The notes under the pieces: generated by a model
Databases searched by the model: none
Told to the model about the DNA's origin: nothing
The model's input: only the letters and a program-made list of their open reading frames with translations
Assembly: GCA_021800315.1 (NCBI GenBank)
Contig: JAJYZD010000003.1
Span: forward strand, 1 to 32,824
Direction: 5' to 3'
DNA length: 32,824 nt
Source of the DNA: Bacillota bacterium
Lineage (GTDB): Bacteria > Bacillota > Desulfotomaculia > Desulfotomaculales > JAJYZD01
Translations under genes and position numbers: made by a program
Shown here: in pieces, positions 16,299-24,467 of the stretch
Layout: the number at the start of each line of letters is the position of its first letter
Numbering within the stretch: the first letter of the stretch is position 1

Positions 16299-18276
16299 GT
16301 ACCGAGACCCCCTTTTCTTGCCACTTCGGTATCCTGTCCAAAACAGCCTGGATGTGGGGAAACCCGTCCCCGGCATGCGGAAAGGCCATCGCCGCGGCAA
16401 ACCTTTCCTGGAAGTCCGGCTCGACCGCCGTCTCGACAAACTCGACCGTTCCCGCAATCCGGACGGCCTCGCGGCGCTTCTCCACGTCGAACAGGGCCAG
16501 CCTGGCACCGTCACCGGCCGCGTTGCCCACGGGCATGACGTCCTCCAGGTCGCAGTCGGGAATCATCCCGATAACCATGGCGCTCTCCTTGTCGATATAG
16601 CTGCCGAAGGCGCCGGCCAGCGTAACACTGTTCACGGCGTCCACGCCCAGCTTTTCCATCAGGTAGCGCGCTCCCACGTACAAGGCGGCCTTGGCCAGTT
16701 GCACCGCCCGGACATCGCCCTGGGTGAAGGTGATATCGCGGCCGATGGATGTCTCCTGCGCCCACGCCAGCACGAATTCCGATTTCCCGTCCTCCCCCTT
16801 GCGTAGCCGGGGGGAAGCGATTTTCAGGTTGAAGCGGCCGCTTTTTTCCACGATCCCGCTCTTGAACAACTCAGCCATGACATCAATGATTCCGGAGCCG
16901 CAGAGTCCTTTGGCCTGCGGGTTGTTTACCCCGGGGTACCAGCCGTCCAGTCCGATCACTTTGTAGGAAACAGCCAGGGTTTCGGGATTGATACGCACCT
17001 TTTCGATGGCTCCCGGCGAGGCCCGCATACCGAACTTGATCTGGGCCCCCTCCAGGGCCGGGCCGGTCGCACAGGACGTACACAGAAGCCGCCGGGCGTT
17101 GCCGATGTCGATTTCACCGTTGGTGCCGATGTCGATGATCATGCGGATTTTTTCCGGTTCCTTGTATGGTTCTTCCGCTATAAGTACGCCTACGTTATCC
17201 GGCCCGACGAAGCCCGCTTCGACCGGCAGGGAATGCACGTTGGCGCCCCGGCACACCTTTATTCCCAGGTCCCGGGCCTTGATGTCCAGCGCGTTTTTGG
17301 TAGCCGCGGTAAACGGGGAGCGGCCCAGAAACCGTGGTTCGATGCCCAGGGCGATGTGCTGCATGGCCGTGTTGAATACCAGGGTTACCTCCAGGATATC
17401 ATCCGCCGTAAGGCCGGCCTTCCCCGCCAGGCGCCCGGCCAGGGTGTTCAGACCCTCGATGATGGCTCCGCGCATTTTCGCCAGGCCGTCGTCGTTCATC
17501 ATACCGTAGGTTATGCGGGAAAGCACGTCTTCGCCGTAGCGCACCTGCGGGTTCATCATGGAGTCGACGGCGAGCACCTGCCCGTTACGCAGGTCGCACA
17601 GGTAGGCGGCCACGGTGGTGGTGCCGATGTCCACGGCCAACCCCACGCAGTGCTCCACCAGACCGGGTTCCACCAGGATTATTTCCCGGCTGTTCCATAC
17701 GGTTACCGTAACCTTCCAGTCCCCTTCGCGGACGACGTCCGGCAGACAGGTCAATACCGAATAGTCCACGGCCAGGTCTTCCGGTACACCGTACTTGGCG
17801 GCCAGGGTCCGCCTGATCCGCTCGGCGTCACCGCGGTGATCATCCAGCGTGGCCGGCGTCATTTCAATGTAATACTTCCGGACGGCCGGGTTCAGGTTGA
17901 ACACGCGTTCCTTGCCGGTCTCCAGCACCACCTGCCTGGCTCCCCTGCTTTCCTCCGGCACGAAAACCAGGACGTCTCCCCGTACCGCGGCGCAGCAGGC
18001 CAGACGGTATCCTCCGGCCAGCTCTTCCTCCGTCAAAAATTCCCCTTCATCCCCGGCCAGGGGTGAAAGGTTCTCCATGCGCGAGTCGATACCGAATTTC
18101 TCGAAAAAACCCTCTTCAATCTTCACCTTGCACTTGCCGCATACCCGGGAGCCGCCGCAAACACTCTCGATATCCACGCCCAACTGCCGGGCCGCTTCCA
18201 AAACGGTAACCCCTTCCGGTACCTGGCCACGCCGGCCGGATGGCTGAAAAATCAAGGTCACTGAGGTCGATCCCAT
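16291..18276 (-). CDS. ATP-dependent corrinoid reductive activator (RACo/RamA type, DUF4445)
   Basis: A 661-residue protein. The N-terminal [2Fe-2S] ferredoxin domain has Cys40, Cys46 and Cys49 (CGGSRVCGKCK) and Cys94/95. A linker follows, then an ASKHA ATPase domain starting at VDIGTTTVAAY (about 215-225), with IIDIGTNGEID (about 380-390). RACo-type activators use ATP to drive reduction of inactive cob(II)alamin on the corrinoid protein to methyl-accepting cob(I). ATG 18276 follows GGGAGAAGG. It lies between the corrinoid protein and the MtrH-like gene, its two functional partners. Length and domain order match RACo. The electron donor is unknown, but the QueG-like and HdrE/D-like proteins downstream are candidates. 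Confidence 0.9.
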   Translation of the reverse strand: MGSTSVTLIFQPSGRRGQVPEGVTVLEAARQLGVDIESVCGGSRVCGKCKVKIEEGFFEKFGIDSRMENLSPLAGDEGEFLTEEELAGGYRLACCAAVRGDVLVFVPEESRGARQVVLETGKERVFNLNPAVRKYYIEMTPATLDDHRGDAERIRRTLAAKYGVPEDLAVDYSVLTCLPDVVREGDWKVTVTVWNSREIILVEPGLVEHCVGLAVDIGTTTVAAYLCDLRNGQVLAVDSMMNPQVRYGEDVLSRITYGMMNDDGLAKMRGAIIEGLNTLAGRLAGKAGLTADDILEVTLVFNTAMQHIALGIEPRFLGRSPFTAATKNALDIKARDLGIKVCRGANVHSLPVEAGFVGPDNVGVLIAEEPYKEPEKIRMIIDIGTNGEIDIGNARRLLCTSCATGPALEGAQIKFGMRASPGAIEKVRINPETLAVSYKVIGLDGWYPGVNNPQAKGLCGSGIIDVMAELFKSGIVEKSGRFNLKIASPRLRKGEDGKSEFVLAWAQETSIGRDITFTQGDVRAVQLAKAALYVGARYLMEKLGVDAVNSVTLAGAFGSYIDKESAMVIGMIPDCDLEDVMPVGNAAGDGARLALFDVEKRREAVRIAGTVEFVETAVEPDFQERFAAAMAFPHAGDGFPHIQAVLDRIPKWQEKGVSVRV

Positions 18277-18430
18277 ATTCCTTCTCCCCTTTGCGCTTGT
18301 GTGGACCCGGACAGACCGGCGGACGGCCTGGTGCCTTGTACATGTTGTTAACCCACAATGCTCAGCTGCTAAAGGATCCGCCGTGAACAGCCGACCACGC
18401 CGCCCAGTCGGAGGCAGCCGCCGGACTGCC

Positions 18431-19090
18431 TTAAAGCCCGCGCAGCGAACTGATCATGTTGATGGCGTCGCGCAAGGCGTTGGTGGCATCCTTGGCATAA
18501 CCGTCGGCGCCCCAGCGCTCGGCGATTTCCTCGTTGACGGGAGCGCCGCCGATCATGATTTTGGCTTTCGGATTCTTGGCCTTGATCACTTTAATGATGT
18601 CCTTCATCCCCACCATCGTTGTCGTCATCATAGCGGACAGGGCCACGATCTCGGAGTCTGTTTTCAGTTGTTCCTCGACGAACTTCTCGAGCGGTACGTC
18701 GCGGCCCAGGTCGTGCACGACGAAGCCGGCCGCATCAAACATCAGCTTTACAATATTTTTGCCGATATCATGCACGTCCCCCTGTACCACCCCCATGACA
18801 ACCTGGCCCTTCGGCTTCGAATTTTCCTTCGAAATCAACGGACGCAGAATATCCAGTCCGGCGTACAGTGCATCAGCGCACATCAACAGTTCCGGCACGA
18901 AATATTCCTGAATTTCGTAGAGACGGCCTACTTCCTGCATGCCGACCACCAGGCCGTCGAAAATGGCCTCGTGCGGTTCCATCCCTTCCCTGACGGATTC
19001 ATTCGCCGCATCGCGGGCCGCATCCTCATCGTAGTTAACTACGGCGTCGCCGAGTTTCTTCAACAGTTCCTGTTTTCTTTCCGGTGTCAT
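18431..19090 (-). CDS. methyltransferase corrinoid protein (MtaC/MtvC/MtgC type)
   Basis: A 219-residue two-domain protein: an N-terminal four-helix cap (residues 1-90, with GMQEVGRLYEIQEYFVPELL) and a C-terminal Rossmann-like B12 domain. Its GDVHDIGKNIV (104-114) contains the cobalt ligand His107. GGAPVN and the end (YAKDATNALRDAINMI) fit the family. It carries the methyl group between methyltransferase I and the MtrH-like enzyme. ATG 19090 with AAGGGAG nine bases upstream. It is the only corrinoid protein in the cluster, so the four MtaA-like enzymes may share it. A 154-bp gap to the activator gene holds nothing I recognise. Confidence 0.93.
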   Translation of the reverse strand: MTPERKQELLKKLGDAVVNYDEDAARDAANESVREGMEPHEAIFDGLVVGMQEVGRLYEIQEYFVPELLMCADALYAGLDILRPLISKENSKPKGQVVMGVVQGDVHDIGKNIVKLMFDAAGFVVHDLGRDVPLEKFVEEQLKTDSEIVALSAMMTTTMVGMKDIIKVIKAKNPKAKIMIGGAPVNEEIAERWGADGYAKDATNALRDAINMISSLRGL

Positions 19091-19153
19091 AAGCTCGTAC
19101 TCCCTTCCAATATTGTTGCTTCGTTCCCCGGAGACCTGCGGGCAGGCTGCGCC

Positions 19154-20410
19154 TTAGGACGACTGCGCCACGACCGCCCCGCCGCCCGCCTGTTCTTCAC
19201 AAAAGTCCGCCAGTTGCCGCTTCGGCTCCCCGGCAATCAGGACGCCGGCGATGCTCAGCAGGAACATCAGGCTGCCCAGGCGGAAGGCCACGGGGATGGA
19301 ATAGTATTTGATCAGGATTCCCGCCACCAGGGGCGCAAAGAGAGCACCGACCCTCCCCACGGTCAAGGAGAAAGATGTCGCCGTACCACGCATCTCGGTC
19401 GGGAAGGACTCTCCGCAATACAGGATCCCGTTCACCCAGGGCCCCTGGTAGATACCGAAAACCAGGAAACCGAGAACTATCAGCAGCGGCAATGAATCCA
19501 CCCGCCGGGAAGTGAAGAAGTACATGGCCACGGCACCCGCCACGGCGGTCAGGATAGTGGCGTTTCTCCGGCCCAGGCGGTCGCCCAGCCAGCCCGAGCC
19601 GACCACGAAGACTATGGCAAGCAGGTAGATGAGGGCCATGGCGCCCGTCATCCGCCCGGGGGACAGGTGGCCTTTCTGCATCAGGTACAACGGCAGGTAA
19701 ACGGAGTAGGACCAGTAAGTGTATTCGGTCCCGATCCAGGCTATGGTGGTGCCGATTAAGGCACGGCGGGAACTTTTGCCCGCGAAAAGCTGCCTGATGG
19801 TAGTTTTTCTTTTTTCGCCGGCAAATCGCTGTTGGACCGTCTGAAAGCGGGGTGTTTCGACCAGGAACTGCCTGACGAACACGATAAGCAAACCGGGGAG
19901 CAGGCACAGAAGGAAGGCATAACGCCAGCCTTCGGCCACGTTGAGGAACAGTCCGAAAAACCCCACGGCTGCCAACGAACCCAGGCTGTAGAAGCTGTAA
20001 AACATCCCGAAACCGCGGCCGCGGCTCTTCTCCGGCCAGGTTTCCGCCAGATAGGTCGTGGCCACCGGCAGTTCCATCCCGCCGCCTAGTCCGGTGAGCG
20101 CCCGGGCGATTCCCAGCATGGCCGGGGAAGACGCCAGTCCGGTCAGCGCCGTGGTCACGGTGTAACCGAGGATGGATATGCCCAGTCCTTTCTTTCTGCC
20201 GATGTAATCAGACATCAAGCCGCCGGCGAAGGTTCCGCCGGCATAGCCCACCAGGAAAATCGTGGCGATGAGCCCGATGGTCGTGGTGGAGGCATGCAGG
20301 CTTTCCTCTATCTTCGGCACGCTCACGGCATAGAGGTTGATCACCAGGGCGTCGAAGAACCAGCCGGCCCCCGCGATCAGCAGCACAAAAACACCCAGCC
20401 CGGCGATCAC
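19154..20410 (-). CDS. MFS transporter, aromatic-acid/metabolite:H+ symporter-like
   Basis: A 12-helix MFS protein of about 418 residues. DYIGRKKGL and DRLGRRNATIL are the two conserved loop motifs. WFFDALVINLYAVSVP in helix 1 resembles the AAHS and metabolite:H+ symporter families. PTEMRGTATS precedes helix 11. It lies between the methyltransferases and the corrinoid protein, so it probably imports the methylated substrate (or exports the demethylated product). A methoxylated aromatic acid would suit both the transporter family and the enzymes, but this is inference. GTG 20410 is the first plausible start and has only a weak ribosome site. In-frame sequence extends about 19 codons further without ATG, GTG or TTG. 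Confidence 0.85.
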   Translation of the reverse strand: MIAGLGVFVLLIAGAGWFFDALVINLYAVSVPKIEESLHASTTTIGLIATIFLVGYAGGTFAGGLMSDYIGRKKGLGISILGYTVTTALTGLASSPAMLGIARALTGLGGGMELPVATTYLAETWPEKSRGRGFGMFYSFYSLGSLAAVGFFGLFLNVAEGWRYAFLLCLLPGLLIVFVRQFLVETPRFQTVQQRFAGEKRKTTIRQLFAGKSSRRALIGTTIAWIGTEYTYWSYSVYLPLYLMQKGHLSPGRMTGAMALIYLLAIVFVVGSGWLGDRLGRRNATILTAVAGAVAMYFFTSRRVDSLPLLIVLGFLVFGIYQGPWVNGILYCGESFPTEMRGTATSFSLTVGRVGALFAPLVAGILIKYYSIPVAFRLGSLMFLLSIAGVLIAGEPKRQLADFCEEQAGGGAVVAQSS

Positions 20411-20482
20411 CGGGCCGTTGCCTGTCCGGCCGCCCGTTTCCGCCTTCCTCAGATTGTCTACGATCTTTCACCTCGCCTGATG

Positions 20483-21499
20483 TCAATGCTCATCCGTTAC
20501 GGACAGAAAAGCTTCGATGTTTCGCCAAGGGGTGGCCGGGGCCAGGTCGCAACCCGGCATCAATACGAAACCCCGGTGCTCACGCAACTCCGCCAGCGCC
20601 CTCTGTACGCCGGCTCGGATTTCGGACGGCCCCGCCCCGTAGAGCAGCAACGGATCGATATTCCCGCCCATGCCCAGACCCGCCAAACCGTCGCGGGCCA
20701 GCGCCAGGCTCACCAGGCTGTCGAAACTGAACGCCGAAAGCCCCCGGATACGGGCGACCGCCTGGAGCCTGTCCGCGGTACGCCCGCAGATGTGCAAAAG
20801 ACCGGCCCGTTCTCCACCGCCGGTAAGCGAACTGAAGAGTTCACTCAACGGTTCCGCCACGAATTCGGCGAACATCCTGGGCGAAATCAGGTCGCCCGAA
20901 GCCAGTGGCTCGGCCAGGTAGACGATATCAACGCTGTCCAGCACCGGCCGGTAAAACTCCAGGACCGCCTCCTGCGCCATGGCGGTGAAGGAGCGGAGCA
21001 GGCCGGGATTACCCAGGCACAGCCGCAACAACGCCTGCGGTCCGAACACCTGGCCGGCCACGGTAAAAGGTCCCCAGGACACCATCGTGACGGGGAATTG
21101 ATCCCCCAGACGGTCCGCCACGCGCCGGGTGGCTTCCTGAACCGTCTCCACCGTACGGCTTTGCGCCAGCTCCTTCACCCGGCACCGGATGGACGGATCG
21201 ACCGGCAGGATCCGGGCCGGCACGGGCGGAGACGGGTCGGGCCAAACCAGTTCGGTACGGGCCAGCGCAGCCGGCAGGGCGTTGTTGAACCCGCCCCCGA
21301 CGAAGACTATGCCCCGGCCCAGCCGCCTTGCCGTGCTGACAATGGCGCCGGCCAGCCGAACGGGGTCAAGGGCCGCTTCCCGGAAGCCGATCCCGTTCTG
21401 GACCATGGTCCAGGCGCCCCCGCCCAGCAGGCTGACCGGCAATTGCGCCGGTGTTTGACCCCGCAGGGCCGCCAGGATATCCGCCTTGGAACCGCTCAC
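20483..21499 (-). CDS. MtaA/CmuA/MtvB-family corrinoid methyltransferase (copy 2)
   Basis: A 338-residue UroD-fold methyltransferase. Zinc ligands are His236 and Cys238 (LLHICGRTA) and Cys317 (LMPGCDLAP). SWGPFTVAGQVFG (141-153) and GGNIDPLLL (278-286) are shared with copy 3, to which it is clearly related. Both have the N-terminal pattern GGGxWT. The close tandem suggests duplication and specialisation for different methyl donors. GTG 21499 has a weak AGGCGG site; the gap to copy 3 is 24 bases. In acetogens the vanillate O-demethylase MtvB is of this superfamily, so methyltransferase I is the likely role. Confidence 0.85.
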   Translation of the reverse strand: MSGSKADILAALRGQTPAQLPVSLLGGGAWTMVQNGIGFREAALDPVRLAGAIVSTARRLGRGIVFVGGGFNNALPAALARTELVWPDPSPPVPARILPVDPSIRCRVKELAQSRTVETVQEATRRVADRLGDQFPVTMVSWGPFTVAGQVFGPQALLRLCLGNPGLLRSFTAMAQEAVLEFYRPVLDSVDIVYLAEPLASGDLISPRMFAEFVAEPLSELFSSLTGGGERAGLLHICGRTADRLQAVARIRGLSAFSFDSLVSLALARDGLAGLGMGGNIDPLLLYGAGPSEIRAGVQRALAELREHRGFVLMPGCDLAPATPWRNIEAFLSVTDEH

Positions 21500-21523
21500 G
21501 TCCGCCGCCTGCCGTCCATCCGT

Positions 21524-22555
21524 CTAACCCGGCGGCGTAGCGGCGGCCGTCCGCAAAAGCGCCTCTACATTCTCCCGCGGAACCGTGGGCCCGATATCGC
21601 AGCCGGGCATCAGGATGAAGCCGCCGCCCCCACCCAGCCTCTGGATGACGTCCCGCGCCTTTTGGGCTACTTGCTCCGGACCGGCCTGCAACATCACGGC
21701 CACCGGGTCGAGATTACCGGCCAGGCATCTTTTGCCGCGGAAGGCTTCCCGCGCCTTGACGAGGTCAACCTTGTGGTCGACGCTGATGATATCCGCCCCG
21801 GTCTCCAGCAGAAGATCCAGCCTGTCCGTGGTGTCGCCGCAGATGTGCAGCAGGGTTTTGACCTTCTTTTGGTGCCATCGGTCCGTCAGTTGGCGCAGGG
21901 AAGGCAGAACGAACTCGGCGAACTGTTTCCGGGAAAGCAGGTCGCCCGACGCCGTGGGATCGGCGATGGAAACCATTTCGATTAGGCCGCGCGAAATCAA
22001 CGGTTCGTAGAAACCGGTGATGAACTCCCGCGCAAAGTCGACCACGGCGTGCACCATTTCCCTGGCCTTGAACGTGCCCCGCATCAACGGTTCCACCCCG
22101 CAGATCTGGCCCGCCAGGGTGAATGGTCCCCAGGAGGTAGTGGTCACGACAAACCGGTCGCCGATGCGTCCGGACACAATTTCGGTGGTTTTCCAGACCG
22201 TTTGGATCGTTTCGTGCCCGGCCATTCTCCCTGTATCCAGGGCCCGCACCCCGGCCAGATCGTGAACCAGGGCTTCTTCCAGGTCCGGAGCACCGATCTT
22301 GCGGTACTTGATCGTCCCGCCCAACGCCGCCACATGGAGGTTGTTGTAGCCGGAGCCGCAGTAGACCATGGGATTGCCCACTTCCTCGGCCATCCGGACG
22401 AATACGCCGGCCATGCGCCGGGGATCCCGGGCCAGGGACTCAAACGTCTCCCCCGCCTGATAGAGGGTCCACATGCCCCCCCCGTAGTAGGCGGCCGGGA
22501 CCCGTTCGGTATCCTGCAAGTCGACGGCCGCCAGGATCGCTTCTTTTCCGGTCAT
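21524..22555 (-). CDS. MtaA/CmuA/MtvB-family corrinoid methyltransferase (copy 3)
   Basis: A 343-residue UroD-fold methyltransferase with a full zinc site: His237 and Cys239 (LLHICGDTT) and Cys319 (LMPGCDIGP). GGGMWTLYQAG near the N-terminus, SWGPFTLAGQICG (141-153) and AGNLDPVAVML (279-289) parallel copy 2. Start ATG 22555 behind AGGGGGA; the CMD-fold gene is 44 bases upstream. It probably demethylates a substrate onto the shared corrinoid protein. Copies 2 and 3 resemble each other more than copy 1. Confidence 0.87.
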   Translation of the reverse strand: MTGKEAILAAVDLQDTERVPAAYYGGGMWTLYQAGETFESLARDPRRMAGVFVRMAEEVGNPMVYCGSGYNNLHVAALGGTIKYRKIGAPDLEEALVHDLAGVRALDTGRMAGHETIQTVWKTTEIVSGRIGDRFVVTTTSWGPFTLAGQICGVEPLMRGTFKAREMVHAVVDFAREFITGFYEPLISRGLIEMVSIADPTASGDLLSRKQFAEFVLPSLRQLTDRWHQKKVKTLLHICGDTTDRLDLLLETGADIISVDHKVDLVKAREAFRGKRCLAGNLDPVAVMLQAGPEQVAQKARDVIQRLGGGGGFILMPGCDIGPTVPRENVEALLRTAAATPPG

Positions 22556-22599
22556 ACTATCCCCCTGTTCCTGTCAGCGCTGGCCGTGGGAACCCCTTT

Positions 22600-23049
22600 T
22601 CAGCCGATGCCCTTGTCGAAGCGGGGCGGCGGCAGGTACTCCCACGGTTCGCCTTTACGGTAGTGGTCGGCGATGTCCATCACCTTGGCCGCATATTCAA
22701 ACGCATAGGGGATGCCGGGACCGCCGGGCACGAAACCGGCGCCGATCATACCCACCGCTGCGGCCTCGAAAATCTCCTGGTCGGTGGCTCCGGCCTCAAT
22801 GGCGGGAACCACGTGAATTATGCAGCGCGGCGACAGGTACGAAACACCGATGGCCGTAAAGATCAGTTCCTTGACTTTCCGGCTCAGCGCTCCGTCGGCC
22901 CAGATGGAATTGTAGAAGTCGGCGAAAGTGCGGCCCGATTCCGGGTTCACCTGGTTGATAACTCCAAACATCCGGGGAATGAAACCCATTGTTTCCTTCA
23001 TGTACTTGTTTACTTCCTCGGCTGTCATCCGGCCTTTCTCTTCACTCAC
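22600..23049 (-). CDS. AhpD/carboxymuconolactone-decarboxylase-fold protein lacking the CxxC pair
   Basis: A 149-residue single-domain CMD-fold protein (KVKELIFTAIGVSYL, then AIEAGATDQEIFEAAAVG). AhpD-type enzymes have CxxCxxxH before the AGAT turn. Here the aligned stretch is SPRCIIH: His79 is in register, but the two catalytic Cys positions are Leu72 and Arg75. One Cys (76) is shifted by a residue. Peroxidase or thiol-disulfide activity of the AhpD kind is therefore unlikely. GTG 23049 follows GGAGGG at seven bases. It is the second gene behind the operon promoter; its role in demethylation is unknown. Confidence 0.8.
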   Translation of the reverse strand: MSEEKGRMTAEEVNKYMKETMGFIPRMFGVINQVNPESGRTFADFYNSIWADGALSRKVKELIFTAIGVSYLSPRCIIHVVPAIEAGATDQEIFEAAAVGMIGAGFVPGGPGIPYAFEYAAKVMDIADHYRKGEPWEYLPPPRFDKGIG

Positions 23050-23131
23050 GACTATCCCTCCACCTTAAATTTTGTTCCCAACGGGTTCAGGCGCCCAAAC
23101 GGTGCCCGCGGGTCTTCCGGTACCCGGTGTC

Positions 23132-23662
23132 CTACACGAAGGACCGGTTAACGAGTTCACCCACCAGCCTGACCTCCCGGGAAAGGGTGGTACCGACCGG
23201 CGACGTCTTCCAGACCCTGCCGTGCAACTCCTCCATTCTGGACCGCGGCGCGTCGGTTTTAAGAAAAACCCTCGCCCGGATCTCGGTGAAACCGGGCAGT
23301 TCCGACTGGTCCGCCTCGGGCGCCAGGCCCAAAAAGCCCGGCAGATCAATGTTGCCTTCCAGTTCGATCTCCAGCTTCTGCACATTGATACCCATAACGG
23401 CGGCATTCATGGCGTAACCGATACACAGGCAGGAGCCGTAGGATGCCAGGACCATTTCCACCGGGTTGGGTGCCGTGTTGGTGCCGCCAAGGTCAGGCGG
23501 TTCGTCCATGGCCAGCGTAAACCCACGGATATTGCTCTCCACCGCGAAGCCGCCACGCCAGCACGACCGTGCCCGCCACAAGGTTCTCCCCAGATCGGGA
23601 TTTTCTTTTACGGCCTGGACGATCTGTCCAAGCTTTTCGGGATCAAGACCGTTGATGACCAT
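23132..23662 (-). CDS. OsmC-family protein
   Basis: A 176-residue OsmC-fold protein. PNPVEMVLASYGSCLCIGYA (66-85) holds the expected Cys78 (and an extra Cys80) at the start of the central helix. GNIDLPGFLGL and the late SPVGTTLS segment follow; the second Cys usual in classical OsmC (CPVxxT) is Ser. Substrate and activity are unknown: this subgroup may be a hydroperoxide or thiol-handling protein. ATG 23662 has GGGAGGG eight bases upstream; an in-frame start seven codons earlier has no such site. It is the first gene after the promoter and its long leader. Confidence 0.85.
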   Translation of the reverse strand: MVINGLDPEKLGQIVQAVKENPDLGRTLWRARSCWRGGFAVESNIRGFTLAMDEPPDLGGTNTAPNPVEMVLASYGSCLCIGYAMNAAVMGINVQKLEIELEGNIDLPGFLGLAPEADQSELPGFTEIRARVFLKTDAPRSRMEELHGRVWKTSPVGTTLSREVRLVGELVNRSFV

Positions 23663-23958
23663 AGTTCGTACCCTCCCTTGCAAACTCCCCGGCCCCCCTG
23701 TCCGGAGGCCCGTTACCCTAGACTGCCCAAGACAACCGGCAGCGCTTGCCGGGCCCCGGTTGAACGGCTCCCGTATTCCCCTTCCCTGATCCCGGCGGGT
23801 TTTTCAAGACATCGCCTTTTGCTCTCCGGCCGCAGTCCTGACAGTGTGCCCCGATGGATCCTTGTGCAATTGTGTACTTTGATTATTCTAATACTAAATT
23901 ACGCTATAAAAAAATACCCCCTCGTTGAAAACTTCATTCCCCAACAACCGGAGTCAAT
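23663..23958 (-). other. long 5' leader of the methyltransferase operon
   Basis: About 296 bases separate the predicted transcription start (near 23958) from the first gene. The early part is A+T-rich and the later part very G+C-rich, with a small GGGCCTCC/GGGGGGCC stem close to the gene. I compared it by eye with cobalamin, SAM and T-box leaders and found no match. A regulatory leader is possible but unproven. Confidence 0.35.
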
Positions 23959-23967
23959 GTATACATT
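23956..23967. promoter_or_regulatory. perfect palindrome AATGTATACATT overlapping the promoter
   Basis: The 12-bp perfect palindrome covers the first three bases of the -10 box and the predicted transcription start, an ideal place for a repressor. Its TGTATACA core is like operators of GntR/FadR-type regulators. No regulator gene is in the window. Confidence 0.55.
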
Positions 23968-23993
23968 ATATGCCCTTTTTCGCTGCCTGTCAA
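23965..23993 (-). promoter_or_regulatory. consensus sigma-A promoter of the methyltransferase operon
   Basis: On the minus strand TTGACA (23993-23988) and TATAAT (23970-23965) are separated by exactly 17 bases: a perfect match in both hexamers. The next genes on that strand are the OsmC-like gene and the whole cluster down to 11285. No gap in the series exceeds about 155 bases, so one long transcript is likely. Confidence 0.85.
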
Positions 23994-24467
23994 CACGATG
24001 ATCCTGAACAGCCGGAAACCGGGACTGCTTTGTCATAATCACAGGTCGGCCCGCATTTATTGCCGGGACGATTGACCGTTTTTCCGCTACCGCTTGAAAC
24101 AGTGAATGGTTGTATTTAACCGCAGTAATCTTGCAATTTGTCCCAGACCGGAGAGATTCCGGCCCAGGTTCAAATTCCTGCAGCTTAATTGGCTGGATGT
24201 CGCTAACCGTCGTCTGACCCTCAACCGGAAGCCACCTGTATTACCACACAAAGGAAACAGCCAGGGGATCGTCCGGCGCTTCGGCTATTGCCGGCCCGGC
24301 CCACGACCCGGCGGGGCCGCTGCATCCCGCGCCCGCAAGGACGGAGATCAGCGGCCCCTTATCCGGAAACTGCAGGCCCGACCGCGAACCGTTAACGCCA
24401 TCCGGTTGTTTGGCCGAACCAGCGCCTGGTGCCCGTCCAATTCGCCACACTTTCCCGGGCGAACTTG
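23994..24467. other. intergenic region, no recognisable gene
   Basis: This lies between the operon promoter and the stop of the fourth methyltransferase gene. Both strands have open stretches without family similarity. A GGTTCAAATTCC near 24169-24180 resembles a tRNA T-arm, but no acceptor, D or anticodon arm can be paired with it. I see no terminator with a T-run for the minus-strand gene ending at 24468. Confidence 0.4.

Noticed and set aside
20294..21985. Long plus-strand open frame opposite the methyltransferase genes
   Set aside because: It is Arg/Gln/Pro-rich without domains and mirrors the codon pattern of the minus-strand genes, which have full motifs and ribosome sites.
23663..23958. 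Cobalamin or SAM riboswitch in the operon leader
   Set aside because: GGGAATACGG resembles part of a B12 leader, but the other conserved boxes are absent. I could not run a covariance search.
24106..24200. tRNA-like T-arm (GGTTCAAATTCC)
   Set aside because: No acceptor stem, D-arm or anticodon arm can be folded around it.
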